64,000 nt of DNA from the NCBI GenBank assembly GCA_003586115.2, contig QVOM02000102.1, forward strand, positions 1,843,607 through 1,907,606, in the 5' to 3' direction. This stretch comes from Salvator merianae (Eukaryota > Chordata > Lepidosauria > Squamata > Teiidae). Below, in pieces: positions 23,204 to 35,057 of this stretch. The notes below the pieces were generated by a model, which saw only the letters and a list, made by a program, of their open reading frames with translations, had not been told where the DNA came from and searched no databases. The position numbers and the translations under genes were made by a program. Position 1 is the stretch's first letter, and every line of letters starts with the position of its first letter.

Positions 23204-24000
23204 ATGGTGGGCTCCACTTTTGGCGGGCTGTTTACCAATATTAATTTCTCGGGACATATCCCCATAGGTTGGAAACTGTCTATCATAGTACCAATCTTTA
23301 AGAAAGGAGACAGGAAAGATCCAACTAACTATAGGCCTATTAGTTTGATTGACATTGTGGCCAAACTTTATGCCAAATACCTCTTGTGCAAGCTGGAGAG
23401 CTGGGTGGCTTCGAATGATCTCTTAGCAGAGGAACAATCTGGCTTTCATCATGGTCACTCCACCATAGATAATTGTTTTACCCTTGCCCATCTTATTACA
23501 AAATATACATCTAAGTGTGGACAGCTTTTTTCGGCTTTTATTGACTTTAGTGCAACCTTTGGCTCAATGCATAGAGGTATACTTTGGAAGAAGCTAAAGG
23601 CTTTCAATATTGAACCCAGGCTACTGTTTTTGATTAAGTTCTTGTACACTAAGACCAGCCTAGGAGTCCGTATGGGAACTCAGGGATCTTTGACTAATGA
23701 AATGTCAACCTATAAAGGAGTAAGACAAGGTTGTATTCTTGCTCCCATGTTATTTAATTTCTATGTAAATGACATGCCAAAGAGTTTGCAGTTTCCTGAG
23801 GCTCATGGACCTAAAGTTCTAGACAGACAAGTCAACATTTACTTTATGCAGACAATATAGTTTTGCTTGCACAGTCTAAGATTGGACTTAGAAGACTTTT
23901 ACAGAAACTCAACTTATACTGGAAAGATAACTTCCTACATATAAATAAGAATAAATCAAAGGTGGTAGTGTTTGGAAGAAAAAAAGAAGATACGAATGGT
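23204..24000 (+). pseudogene. LINE reverse transcriptase domain (broken, YADN)
   Basis: Frame 23204-23860 contains IVPIFKKGDRKDPTNYRPIS, EEQSGFHHGHSTIDNC, FSAFIDFSATFGSMH (block A, where the usual FD is FG) and YKGVRQGCILAPMLFNFYVN (block B). After a one-base shift, 23840-23980 reads LLYADNIVLLAQS then FLHINKNKSKVVVFGRKK. The catalytic box is YADN instead of YADD, and block A has also lost its aspartate, so activity is excluded even apart from the frameshift. Confidence 0.8.
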
Positions 24001-24532
24001 CCCTAGATGGTGATACCATTGAGCAAGTCAGTTCTTATTCTTATTTGAGGGTTATCTTCTCCAAGTCTAGTTCTTGGTCCTTGCAGTTGAGGAATTGTGC
24101 TCTAAGAGCCTCGGCTGGGCTGAGGTTCCCTGACTCCCTTGCTTACAGTATATAGAGCTTAACTTATTCCAGTGCTAACATATGGGGCAGAAGTCTGGGG
24201 TTTTTCAAATATCTCTTTATTAGAACAAACCCGGACACACTTTTAAAGAAGGATTCTGGGTGTTAACAAATCTGTCCCAGCTTCTGCTGTTAGAGCTGAA
24301 CTTGGAGTCCCAGCTATCCAATATTTCATTAACATCAAAACTTTTAATTATTGGATGTGTTTAACTTCAATGCCCAGAAATGGACTCCCAAGATTGTGTC
24401 GTGAAGAACAAGCCAGGAATGAGAGAAAATACCCATTGGTGTTTAAATTACATAATATTATTTCCTACTGTGGACTCTCCCCGCAAGCGCTAGGGCATAC
24501 TGGCCGGTCAGTGAGAGATTTTCAAGCAGCGG

Positions 24533-25013
24533 GTGATGGATAATAGTGCACAAAACGATATTGCCACTTTATCTAATTCAAAATCACGAAAATGGCTAGC
24601 ACAAACCAAGACTATTTTCCAGCTTGAGAAGTATTTAAATTATAAAATGCCCTACCAGTTAAGGAAACAATTCACCCATGTACGTTTTGAATTATTTGAT
24701 TCCATGATGAAGCTGGGGAGGTACCATCAGGTGCCATACAATGAAAGATTGTGTATTTGTGGCATGGCAGCGGTTGGAGACCTCTCGCATATCCTGTTTG
24801 TTGCTCTGTTCTTCAATTAGAACAACTTATCTGGGCCCCCATTTACAAAAGGTAAACCATTGGAATGTAGAAAGGAAACTGATTAATTTTCTCCAGGGTG
24901 AAAACACCCAGATAACTTATAGAGTAGCCCTGCTTTTTGCAAAGGCTGCCCGACTTAGGAAATCACTCATTGACCAGAATGTGGCACAGGGAAAGGGGGA
25001 TATGCATAGATAA
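24533..25013 (+). pseudogene. LINE ORF C-terminal Cys/His segment (broken)
   Basis: Frame 24533-24820 reads QFTHVRFELFDSMMKLGRYH, then ERLCICGMAAVGDLSHILF. The CxC...H spacing followed by a Cys in the next frame (CLLLCSS) is like the CCHC-type end of I/Vingi-type ORFs. Frame 24741-25013 continues with VALLFAKAARLRKSL and ends before the 3' tail. Confidence 0.6.
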
Positions 25014-25139
25014 CTATGTTATTCTTTTGAATTATGATTTTACACATGTTATGATTATATGCTTTTATTTGTAATCTTGATATGGTCGAAAGACTAATCA
25101 ATAAACTGACATTTATGTATCATTGTATATAATATAGCT

Positions 25140-25290
25140 TAGTTTATTGTCTATTTTAGAATGTATTATTATTCTTTTGTGTTGTATCACATATTTTTGC
25201 TTTAATGATTGCTATATTTTTGCTGCATTCTGAAGCACCTTGGGCATTTATTTTTGAAAGGTGGTATATAAATGCAAATAAAAATGTAAA
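25140..25290 (+). mobile_element. LINE (L2-type) 3' tail
   Basis: CACCTTGGGCATTTATTT then GGTGGTATATAAATGCAAAT is the usual 3' end of squamate L2-like elements. It abuts the Vingi-like 3' end. Confidence 0.5.
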
Positions 25291-25590
25291 CTACATCTTC
25301 CCTAAATACTTAGTACTCTTCCATTTAGGCCCTCTTTATTCACAGTTAGTGGGCTGTGAAATTCACATATTTGCAAAGTACCAATTTGGATTATTCCATG
25401 TTCCCATGGCAAGATAGTTTTACAGCAAGGTGTTGTCAAAATATTGATGACATCCAGTTCTGTCTCTCCTTAACATTTGTTATGGAAGAAGGCATAAATA
25501 TCTGGAATCAAAGCTTGGCTGCAGTAATCAGATATATGAGTGGTTCCTGAGCTGAGGGAGATCTCAATGGGTCTCTGTCCCTGTCCCTCT

Positions 25591-25690
25591 GGGCTGTTGT
25601 GCTGTATTCTATAGTTCTTCTGTAAACCTAAGCTTAGGTTCTCAGAAGAACTATAGAACACGGCACAGCAGCCCAAAAACTACTACAAAT
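25591..25690. repeat. Palindrome with 42-nt arms and no loop (Penelope-like foldback)
   Basis: The arms 25591-25632 and 25633-25674 are inverted copies with about seven mismatches, meeting at AACCTAAG|CTTAGGTT with no spacer. The right arm is the same sequence as in 1655-1693 (CTTAGGTTCTCAGAAGAAC onward to GGCACA and GCCC) and is followed by the same CAAAAACTACTACAAATG trailer. It lacks the hammerhead-like core seen in the 1472 copy; the two arms join just at the point where that core ends. Confidence 0.65.
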
Positions 25691-25732
25691 GGGAAAGTAA
25701 GTAGTTTGGAGATGTCTGTCAAGTCATTATTG

Positions 25733-26112
25733 TTTATGAAGACTCATGACTGCATCTATACTGGCATACCAGCAGTGCCTGATTCGGATCATGGAGTAGT
25801 GCAGAAGGTACATGACTCCATGTTCCAGTTTACAGGGGAACCCACTTTAACAGTGTACCATATTGCACTGCTGAAATGGATCTCCCATGAGCTCTGAGGC
25901 CATGAACCTTTATTCCTGGCTATTGGAGCTCGTGGAGGCCATCTTCAAAACTTGCACAAGCTTTGGGGCTAGTGTGGGGGCTGGACTGGAACATGCTGTC
26001 ACCGTGCAGACAGTGTTGTTCCAGCCCAGAAAGACTTGTTCCGGCGTTGGAATGGATGGCTTTGTTCTTCATCAACTATTGGGGGCTTTCCCAGGCAAGT
26101 GCAGATAGGCCC
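25733..26112 (+). mobile_element. D-family MITE
   Basis: Shares with 9992-10868 the blocks GTTCCAGTTTACA, GGGGCTAGTG-like and TGTTGTTCCAG, and ends CAGGCAAGTGCAGATAGGCCC. The left end is worn. Confidence 0.5.
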
Positions 26113-27540
26113 GTAGGTTCTCCATGTACTAACGAAAACGCAGTTTTGTCTTTGTGCATTCATATGGAACCAAAAATTAAAATCTGTATTTGTATTGAAA
26201 ACCTGTGATTTTTCTATTATTTTTTTTTAAACAAAGGAATAAGAGCTTTCTGAGGGCAGCTGATGTGGCAGAAAGGCTAGTTGGCAATTTGCTGCTAGCC
26301 TTTGGTGATGGTGAACTTCACTTTCACTCACAATGGATCAAAGTACTATTTGCTGCTATCAAAAGTGAGTAATAAATTTCTATTTGGCCTCCCTCCTCTC
26401 CCACTGCATAACTGATCCTGGGTTTGCCCATCTCTGATTTAGAACAGAATGCATGTATTTAAATGCACAGGTTCTACCTGTACCAGCGCAGGCCTTTATG
26501 TTGAAGGCATTTGGATTCTGCATCACGATTCTTCTCGTTCCCAACCTGATTTCAGCCATTCTTTTCTGAACTTCTAGAAAGGAACTGTTTTTGATGTTTA
26601 TGTTCTAAAGTGTCTCTTCAATGTGATTTTTATAGTGCAACAACATGCAGGATTGCAGTCACCAATATTCTCTTTCACATAGTACTTAATTTTATGATGG
26701 GCTGAGAACTATTCTACTGCTTAACATAAATATCTTTCCGCTCAGTGATAAAAAATAAAAATAAAAAAAAATGGAAAAACAAAACATAAACTCATCATTG
26801 GAAAGTTAATGAAGGAAAAAAAGCACAACAAGGAAAATGTTACAGACCTGATTCACCTTGAAAAACATGAGTAGGCACGGTTCAGCTATTTAAAAAAATG
26901 GAGGAAGTTATGAATCTGGCAGCTCCATTATTATTGCTATTTATCAGTTATATAGATCTTTTAGCTTTGCAAAATGTGCCACAATCTTTATCTAATTTAT
27001 TTCTCTCTACTGCCTTACAAAGTAGCTTTTTATTATCCCACTGTGCTGAATTGGGGCCAGGGTCTATTTCACTTTCCACCATAGAAACAAAGAAACAAAT
27101 GGACTGGTGTGTTTAGACATGTCAGCTCAAGTCTGCTCTGGTGCCTTGACTCACAGGAAGGATGAAGCAGCATTGATCTTGGGTTGACCTTTGAAATGTT
27201 TATGTGAAGGAGCAATGCTAAATGTACTCAATGATCTTACTATCCTAGTGGAATTAACAGAAAGTCTAAATTGGTGACATTTTTAGAAATACTTTTATGC
27301 TGTACTAATTTCTCAAGACCTTTCTTAGGCTACATCCACACAGTCCTTGAAAAGGTCTAGATCTCGGGTGGGAGGCAGAGAACCAGTATGGGACCAGCAG
27401 AAATGCCAAAAGCCTCACAGCAACTCCCAAAACACAACTGCTGTGGGAGATCCTTCACTCATAGCACTCAGGGTCCTGCTGGAAGTTATAGTGACAAACC
27501 AGGAATGATGACAGATTTGATAAGAGTTCACCCACCATAC
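26113..27540. other. Unassigned intergenic stretch
   Basis: No gene or named repeat recognised. A-rich patches lie at 26747-26820. Confidence 0.4.
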
Positions 27541-27544
27541 TATC

Positions 27545-28310
27545 TTCAGTATATCTATTAATGACTTTTGCAAAAGAATGGATAGAACTCTTGTTAGATA
27601 CTTAGAAGATACAAAGGCTGAATTTGCTCGGCATCATTATGGTGCTGTAATTAAACCTTGAGGTTGCTCAAACCTGCTTTCCAGTCTGCTGTTTTCTTAT
27701 TGCTGTAGGCCCTGTGAATCCAAGCACAAGAAATGGCCCATTGGACCTTATCCTTTGTTTGATGTCCCACAGTTGGCAACGTCACAGATGGGGAAGAGAA
27801 GTGATTTTGCACAGCAGGGAGCAGTGGCAGCATGCCACTACTTTGAAGTCATGTGCTTTTCTTAGTGTGATTCCTGGCAGGGCTCTAGTTAGAGCACTCC
27901 TGAGAATCTCTCATGCAGATTTTGCTCAACTGGGAAGGACAGCAAATATTCTAGCAAGTGAACTCATCTTGGAAGTTCGACAGATGGGCAGATTGAAAAT
28001 CAATAGAGACAAGTGCAAATAATAAAATAGACACAAAATGGAAGATCTTGAAATTATAGCCAAATGCAAACTGAAAAGTGTCAGGAGTGCAATCTGGGAG
28101 GGAAAACTGCCTGAAATGCAGTTCTGGAATACATCTGTCTTCAAATTATAGCTACTATCTTCCCTCTATTAAACACTCATTACATCTCATCTTGAGAATT
28201 TCCAATACTGAGGAAGGTCCACATTGGAACAGGTGCATAGAAGTGTAACAAAGATGACCAAAGGAGATGGCCTCCTTTCCCTAAGGGGAAAGACTGACAG
28301 AACTAGGGCC
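27545..28310 (+). mobile_element. CR1-like LINE fragments
   Basis: Plus-strand translation near 27555-27640 gives INDFCKRMDRTLVRYLEDTK (INDL...TLVRFADDTK in intact CR1). About 27990-28020 gives GRLKINRDKCK (MKFNxxKCKV) and 28195-28290 gives GRSTLEQVHRSVTKMTKG. The order fits CR1; the stretch between them is partly unassigned. The box reads LEDT where FADD is expected. Confidence 0.5.
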
Positions 28311-28315
28311 TGTCC

Positions 28316-28733
28316 ACACTTTAGTATTAGTGAGTGAGTGAGTGAGTGAGTGAGTATGCATTTTGAGGAGGCCTGAGTGACTGGGAGCTTCTGCAGATGC
28401 TTACGATTGCTACTAGCTATGGACAACAAAATTGTTGGACCGTTTCTGGTACAGAGCTTTCGTACCCATTTCTGGGTGCAAATGCTGCAATTGTGCGCTG
28501 CAGCAGAGCTTCAATTGTGGCTGTGCTGTTGCATTCCCAGTAGCCACGGCAGCAGTTGGACATTTCTGTGGCTGCTGTCATGGTGGGGTGGCCAGCATTC
28601 ACACTGCAAGTGCTGGAACAGCTTTTCCAGGCTGTTCCAGCCCTCACAGTGTAAATGGCTGCCACACTGTGGGGACCGTTTCACCTTGGAATGGACTGAT
28701 TCAACATCCCAAGGTGAAAAGTGCAAAAAGGCA
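28316..28733 (+). mobile_element. C-family MITE with internal GTGA microsatellite
   Basis: Starts GGGCCTGTCCACACTTTAG and ends CAAGGTGAAAAGTGCAAAAA plus GGC. Blocks GGTGCAAATGC, GCAGTTGGACATTTC and CTGTCATGG match the copies at 39663 and 62420. A (GTGA)6-7 run at 28329-28356 has grown at the place where other copies have a single ACTAGTGAGCATC. Confidence 0.6.
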
Positions 28734-28840
28734 CCAAGATACAGTTAATTTTTGGAAGAGAAGTTTGTCAATGCAGAATATGGCAGCATGTTTCAACAGA
28801 GAGGAGAGGCACTGTTCTTTATCATTTAATAATAACACTA

Positions 28841-28985
28841 TTCTTTTTATTTTTTCTTTATTTTTTTCTTTTTTATTATAATTCTTCTTTTGGGGGAGCA
28901 CTATTTTTCTTTGTTATGAACTGGTTTTTTTTGTTATTTTGTTTGTATATAATAATAATAATAATAATAACCACCACCACCATGC
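28841..28985 (+). repeat. T-rich low-complexity tract with AAT and CCA repeats
   Basis: T-rich runs at 28841-28945 are followed by (AAT)7 at about 28949-28971 and (CCA)4 at 28971-28982. Confidence 0.8.
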
Positions 28986-29503
28986 ACAAAAAGGTTTATT
29001 GTAGTTGAATCATTGTGGGGGATGAGGGGGAAATTCATTATATTAAGGACAGTTCAACAGTAAAACTGATTATCTAAGGAAGTAATGATATGTCTCACAC
29101 TGGATGTATTTATGTAGAGGTTGGACAGCCACCCATTGGAGATTCACTGGAGATGGTAGAGTAGATCATTTGTTATCACATTGACTTAGTCAGCTAGAGA
29201 AACAGAGCAGTCTCTGTCTAAAAGAATGAAAATGGAAATAGATATGACTACTACCAAAAACAGTGACCCCAACAGTGACAGCCATTTTTCTCCTCCCTGT
29301 TGGTTACCAATGTGAGGGATAACATGCCAGTGGGAGATTGACTTCCTCTGAAAATTGCAGTGTATGTGTGTGTGTTCAAAAGACCTAATCGAAGCATAGA
29401 AGAATTTGGATAGAAGAAAACAGCAGAGAAAATATGGATCAAACTGGTGAATGGAAGATTAAAGAAAACTATATATCAAAATACCTCAAAAACCTAACAT
29501 AAC

Positions 29504-29561
29504 AATCCAGTGCACCTTATAGATCAGACACAATTAAGTGCACCTTATAGATCAGACACAA
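29504..29561 (+). repeat. Direct repeat, two units of about 29 bp
   Basis: GTGCACCTTATAGATCAGAC followed by ACAAT occurs twice in tandem (about 29508 and 29537) with a few bases between. Confidence 0.85.
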
Positions 29562-29915
29562 TGGAGGCTTCCATGCCTAGCTTTCATCTCATGGACCAAT
29601 GACTTATCATTAGCAACTACACTGCTAAGGTCTATGCTAACAGACAGTAACCAGGAAAGGACCAATGACTTATTGTCAACAGCTACACAAAGAACCAACA
29701 GCCAAGAGCAAAACAACACAATTGTATATAACCAACCTGGCAGTCATTTGCCAACATTTATAAGAAAAGCGACAAGGTCTGTGAGACCATCAATTGTATT
29801 TAGCTCTTCTAGCAGTCATATCCTCTGGATGGATACCATTAGCCATATCCAAAAACTTAAGTTCAAAGCAGAACTATGGAACATGGCATAATAACCCCAA
29901 AACTGAGAGAAATGA
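29562..29915 (+). mobile_element. Single-armed Penelope-like copy
   Basis: From about 29815 the sequence follows the right arm of the 1472-1710 palindrome: CCTCTGGATGGATACC, a CATATCC partner, AAAAACTTAAGTTC, GCAGAACTATGGAACATGGC and CCCCAAAACTGAGAGAAATG. No inverted partner follows. The 29562-29815 segment upstream, with two spaced GGACCAATGACTTAT copies (29593 and 29658) and TATATAACCAACC, is probably part of the same element. Confidence 0.4.
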
Positions 29916-31548
29916 AAAGTAATTTATTATAATTTCATCTATTCCACTGCTTGGTGACCAGCTGAATGATACCACACAGAGAATCTATAATTTTACCCTT
30001 TACATTCTAAACAATTGATTTCAATTCCTGCTCAGAATAAAAGCTATGAAGTCCCATGCCTTTGAACTATGGCTTATATAGAATATTTGAATATTCTCAC
30101 AGAAATAACTACTGCTATATCTTTCAGGTACCTAGAATTAGCCAGCACAATGGACTTCAGCCTGTTGTATTATTGTCATAAGATGAGTACAAAATAAAAT
30201 CATGAAAAACAAAGCAAAGCATCACACTAACTGATCTCAAAATTCAATTTTTCACACTGTTAAGTAATTCAGTTCAAGTACCAGCACCAAGAGGTAAGCC
30301 ATTAGGGGGACCTCCTGTGATACAGAAACTGCTATAAACTGATAAGCTGCAGTATTTTTATATTAGTTTCAATAGAAATGGATCCAGAGCTGTATATCTT
30401 ACATTTTTAATCAATTTTCCATTTTATAGCTTCATTTTCTGAAGAGGCAGAGCAAGGGCTCCATGAAAGTATCACTTCAGAAGCATCAAAATGACCTCTG
30501 GGATATGCTTTGCTGTAATAAAAGTCATAACTAGTAAATATGTCATCCTTATTTGGTATTGATTGATACGTGGCAGTTAAAACATGTTTTTATATAGATG
30601 ACAATCCTGATATCCTGTTAAACTATAAATAGGAAAGGGAAAAATGTTTTCTGCCTGTCAGCATTACAATGCCTACAGGTGAATTCTGAGCTGCAGGGAT
30701 GGTGCAGCCCTGTTCAAATGAAATGGTGTGAATGACTCTGGAGCACACAAGGCTGTATTTTAGTTTGCAGGCCAGAAACGCATAGGTGCTGGAACCATTT
30801 GTGAAAAGCAGAGCCCCATGTGAGCAGTGCCAACTCCAAGTTTTAGGGGGATCTCAAGAAAACTACCTTCCAATGTCCTCTCCAGGATCAAGGACAAGAA
30901 ACTCTTTCAGTATGCTAAGGCAGCATCCAGACAGCCCATCTTTAGCATCACCCAAAGGAAGGGAACAGACAAACTCTTTCACCCTCATTAAGCCACCACC
31001 CTGAGTGGTGATGAGGATCGTCAATTGGAAAGCCAAATTTAACTGTTCTTGAGTCATCTTTGTTGCTGAATTCACTTCTTGGCCACCATTTAACAGAAGT
31101 GGCAACTAATGGATGAATCTATGGCCAGGAATGTATCTGCAATCACTGTGGGTGATTGAAAAGGGTTGGACGTTCCTAGCAGGATTCTTGCTGTGTCTTG
31201 AGTGGGGGGGAGCGCACGGTATCGACTGATACTCATTCCCCCAGAGCAGTCGCTCTGCATCCCTCCTCGGATCTCTAGCTTCAGTTTCAATGGGTGAAGA
31301 GACCGTGGAACACAGGAAATGATTCTATGGGCCACCATCACATTGCCGTATCTGTGCTTATGGCAGCATGGCAGTGCATAAGTTTACCATTGCAGAGCAA
31401 GGTTATTTGGTCCCTGCTCCCCGATAGTGCATTCATGACACCTAGCCATACAGATCCTGTCCAAGAGTGATGTTAATGTACTGTATTTAACTAGTATCAG
31501 CACAAACAAGTTGGCTGTTTCATGGTTTTATGCAAGTGCTACTATTGT
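29916..31548. other. Unassigned intergenic stretch
   Basis: No gene or named repeat recognised. Minus-strand open frames at 30863-31341 have no domain that I know. Confidence 0.4.
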
Positions 31549-31775
31549 GAGCCACTTTGGCCTTGTGGTTAGTATGTCAGACTCTTATCTGGAGTCTGCA
31601 CTCTGCATGAAGCCAGCTGGGTGGCCTTGGGCTCATCATTGCTCTGTTCTGAGTTCGCACAGCACCACCTACCTCACAAGGTGTCTGTTGTGGGGAGAAG
31701 AACAGGTTTGTCAGCCATTTCAGGGTGAGAAAAGCGAGATACAAAAACCAACTCCTCCTCCTCCTTCTTCAAAGC
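31549..31775 (+). mobile_element. tRNA-derived SINE with TTC tail
   Basis: The body has GAAGCCAGCTGGGTGGCCTT, CACCTACCTCACAAGGTGTC and TGTTGTGGGGAGAAGAACAG, then GCGAGATACAAAAACCAACT and a CTCCTCCTCCTTCTTC tail. This matches the squamate tRNA SINE type ending in a TTC repeat. The head GGCCTTGTGGTTAGTATGTC with GACTCTTATCTGGAG is a worn pol III promoter region. Confidence 0.75.
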
Positions 31776-34700
31776 CTGGTGCAGTGATATCCATTCCAGA
31801 CTGTCTATACATGTGTACTTAGTGAGTGAGACAGAGTATGGTATTGGCTATCCCAAGGTATAAGAAGCACCCAACTCACCAAGATAAAGAAGGCTGTGAC
31901 CTGGTGCCCTGCATGTCTGCTATAGATGTGTTAAGCCTCCACTGCCACCATCACCCCCATCTCACCCCACCCCCACCCCACAAATTTTTTCTTTGTCAGC
32001 GCCTCAAACTAATGGACAGAACTGCACTTTAGGTAGATTATGTCTACCATTAAAGGAGGCATTAAAGGAGGTATCCGCTCTATACTAGCCATTTAGTCTG
32101 TTTGACTATAAGTTCTATAAGAACTTTTTAAAAACAAAATTAGTGACTTTTCAAACATGAATTAGAAAAGTCATTGTCCTTCAGGCTTAAGCCAGGATGT
32201 TTGTCTTATAGGCCTAAAATTAATGCTATAGTATAATGATATTCACTGTATACTTTATATCCATATTCCTGAAATGCTGCACAACTGTATTTGTCTGTCT
32301 GTCTGTCTATCTTTCTATCTGTTTATCTTTCTGTCTGTCTGTCTATCTAGAAGCAGCTGTCACAGGTGAGTGCAGCCAGAAGCTCCTGGTCCAGGCAAGC
32401 GTTGGCTTGTGCACTTCATTTGATGCCATATAGTGCTGGCAACAGATGAAGGGAAAATCTGTCCACATGGAGTTCAAATGTGGTCCATTATCTGGGGCTC
32501 AGTGGGTGAAAAGTTTCCCCTTGTTCTTAGCCACACCAGCTGATACTACTGAAACTGATGTGTGCAAGTTTGTCAGATTTCTCTGACCTCATTGACTCCG
32601 TGGCAATTCACTCCAATCCAGAGCAGATCTATAGCTGTTTTGCCACCATGTTGAAAAGTTCAATTGACTGTCAATTCAGGTATCTGTCATCTGTAGATAT
32701 CCAAATGATTAAGAAGAGATCATTTTTAGTTTCTCTTCTGCAGCAGTTCTGTGTGATGGTAACTTTAGTCTGATCAACAGGATAGGATTGGCTGTTGTAG
32801 CACAGTAAAGAATTAGGGCTTTGATTATTTGCTCTCTATATTATAGAGTCATGTCCAGTTGCACTTGGTTGTTAAGTACCTGAAAACGTTTCTTCTGGCC
32901 TGGGCAGCAGCAATATTCTAAATGCCTTTCATCAGTCCTGAAAGCAGTATAATCCTTGGTATCATATTCCACATAAGACTGAGTTAAAACGGGCAAACAC
33001 CTTCATGTGTTAGAAATTATTGTCAGAACACACATTGAATTAAAATTATCTGGTGCAGAACATAGGCCCCTACTTTATATGGCAAACGCAGTGCTAAACA
33101 TAGGGAGAGGGTGGTATCAGAGCCCAGGCTGATCTCAGAGCTCCAGGATAACTGAAGATTCAAACACAGGTTGATTCAGTGGGTTCCCTTACTCTAGTCT
33201 CCCAGCATAATCCATCTTTCATTGCAGGGCCCTCAACAATTTCCAGGTACTTTTAGGAACTGACAGATGCCGAAGCAGCAAGTTCCCCAAAGCTCACAGG
33301 GGCAGTAACCATTGAAACAGGTGCCTCCAAACTAACATTCAAAAACAAAATAATACTTTGCAGTGGGAAGCATCTGGAGACTACTCACATTTTGATCCCT
33401 TCACCACTACCTCAGCAGTCTCACTGTTGTCAAGCTCAATTGGGAATTCCTGCAGTGACATGCTATTTTCAAGGAACGGTATTTACCTTCCTTTTTATCT
33501 CCTCAGCAATCCACTCTTCAAATCTTTCTCAAGAACTGTGGAGCTTTCCTGAGTCAAAAGGGCACAGGAGGCTGATAGAGGAGGATCACTGTAAGCCAGG
33601 CAGAGAATATGAGGTTTGTTACAGTCAATATTTGATGGGAGGGTATGGCGACAGCTGCATGGTCTCTTGGGATCACCCCATATAAAATCCAGATGCACGG
33701 TGTCCACTTGGTGTCCCCTGCAACTTCAGACACCTGGTAGCTTTCCTCCCCTGGATCCAAAAGTGGGTAAGGAAGGAGCAGCTGTCATGCAGATGGCTAC
33801 CAGCACACCCTGTGGTACCTCACCCCATTCCTGCCATGACCTGTGGGAAGTAGTCTATGTTGTGCGCACTGTGATGTGCCATGCAGAAGTTGCTTATTAT
33901 TCTTCCTAAGAAATGTTAACCAGAAATCCTGTGCTGCTTCTGAAACAGTCATGCCTTTTCAAAGCAGTACTAGCAATACTAGCAGTGATGCTGACTTTTT
34001 TGTGGAGGGAATTATTATCCCTCTGCAGAAGGCTCACCCTACACTTAGATGCATAAAACACCACCATCACTCTGCTTTATTTTACTATCCAAGTGAAGAA
34101 GGCACTGAAGCCAAATTCAGAATTCATGTGGATTTGCTACCCCACCACCGTCTTTGATGGTCTTAGCTGGAACACTTTCCTTCTTTTTTACAATCTTGCT
34201 GTGCATTAGAAAACACCATTTTGGCAGTGCAGAATACTGTTTCTCTTCAGGGAAATTTTCAAATGCCTGAAAGTCTCTGAGTGATGACATATTTTGAGTG
34301 TTTCTTCCACTGTGGCACTTATACAGCATCTTAATTTTTGCATATTCTCTTCCATATGCATGTTAGAAGTTGCTTTGATGCTTGAACTACAGTTCTTCTG
34401 ATTTGGTGTTTATTGACACATGATAAATAAGTTAGCTCCCTAGGTATAGTGCATGCTTTGCATTGGAAATACCTGAAGATCAGTCCTCACATTTCCAGTC
34501 AAGTATTCTTATGAAACAGGACTGGGAAACATGTCATCTTACAGAGCTAACTAACTAGAAATCAGATTACAAAATATTGAACTGGAAAGATCAATGGTCT
34601 GGTGCAGGAAGAGGAAATTTGCATGACCATTAAGACTTGAAGCTATACATTCTTTCGTCAGTGAGCCTAATACTAATTGCAAACAATGGTATCCAACCCC

Positions 34701-35057
34701 TTGACCTTGACTCATGCAGAGATTATGATAAAGAGGATATTGCTGTTATTAATATCCTGTCTTTCTGGATACAAATTCTTCCAAGGGATCTAAGAAGTCA
34801 TAGCAAAATGTCTTTTGTAAAACTCCATTTAAAAGACAACAGATAAACATACAAAACCTCGGAATTCTTTTCCTAATAGAGTTTTGAACTACATGTGTTA
34901 TAAGAAATAAATAATTAAATAATGCCTGGAAAAGGCATTTATGTTTGAAAATAGAAAAACATGTATTTTTTTTTTTTTACAAAAATGCATGCTTAATACA
35001 AAAGCCTATGACTTGAACTGTCTAGTTACACATTGCAGGGAAGAAAGAAGAAACAAA
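31776..35057. other. Repeat-poor stretch without recognised gene
   Basis: Apart from the microsatellite at 32289-32350 I recognise neither exon nor named repeat. Several overlapping open frames at 33358-34157 have no domain. Confidence 0.4.
32289..32350 (+). repeat. CTGT/CTAT microsatellite
   Basis: An imperfect tetranucleotide array of CTGT and CTAT units with three interruptions. Confidence 0.9.

Larger units (their letters stand above)
20940..25115 (+). mobile_element. Vingi/I-like APE-type LINE, near full length but frameshifted
   Basis: About 4.2 kb in one orientation carries the order leader (20948-21551), endonuclease (21600-22410), linker (22469-22870), reverse transcriptase (23200-24000), thumb with TYGAEVWGF near 24180-24200, and a C-terminal Cys/His segment (24533-25013). 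Only one long ORF series is evident, with no RNase H, which fits the Vingi or related I-superfamily type. At least six frame breaks are present. The 3' end is placed at the AATCAATAAA near 25095-25104. The start is not precise. The decayed fragment at 9380-11110 is a second copy. Confidence 0.7.

Noticed and set aside
28720..29008. Hydrophobic phenylalanine-rich open frame resembling membrane segments
   Set aside because: It comes from the T-rich low-complexity tract.
30863..31341. Two consecutive minus-strand open frames, considered as a host exon or processed pseudogene
   Set aside because: No recognisable family, no splice signals in frame and no poly(A) remnant.
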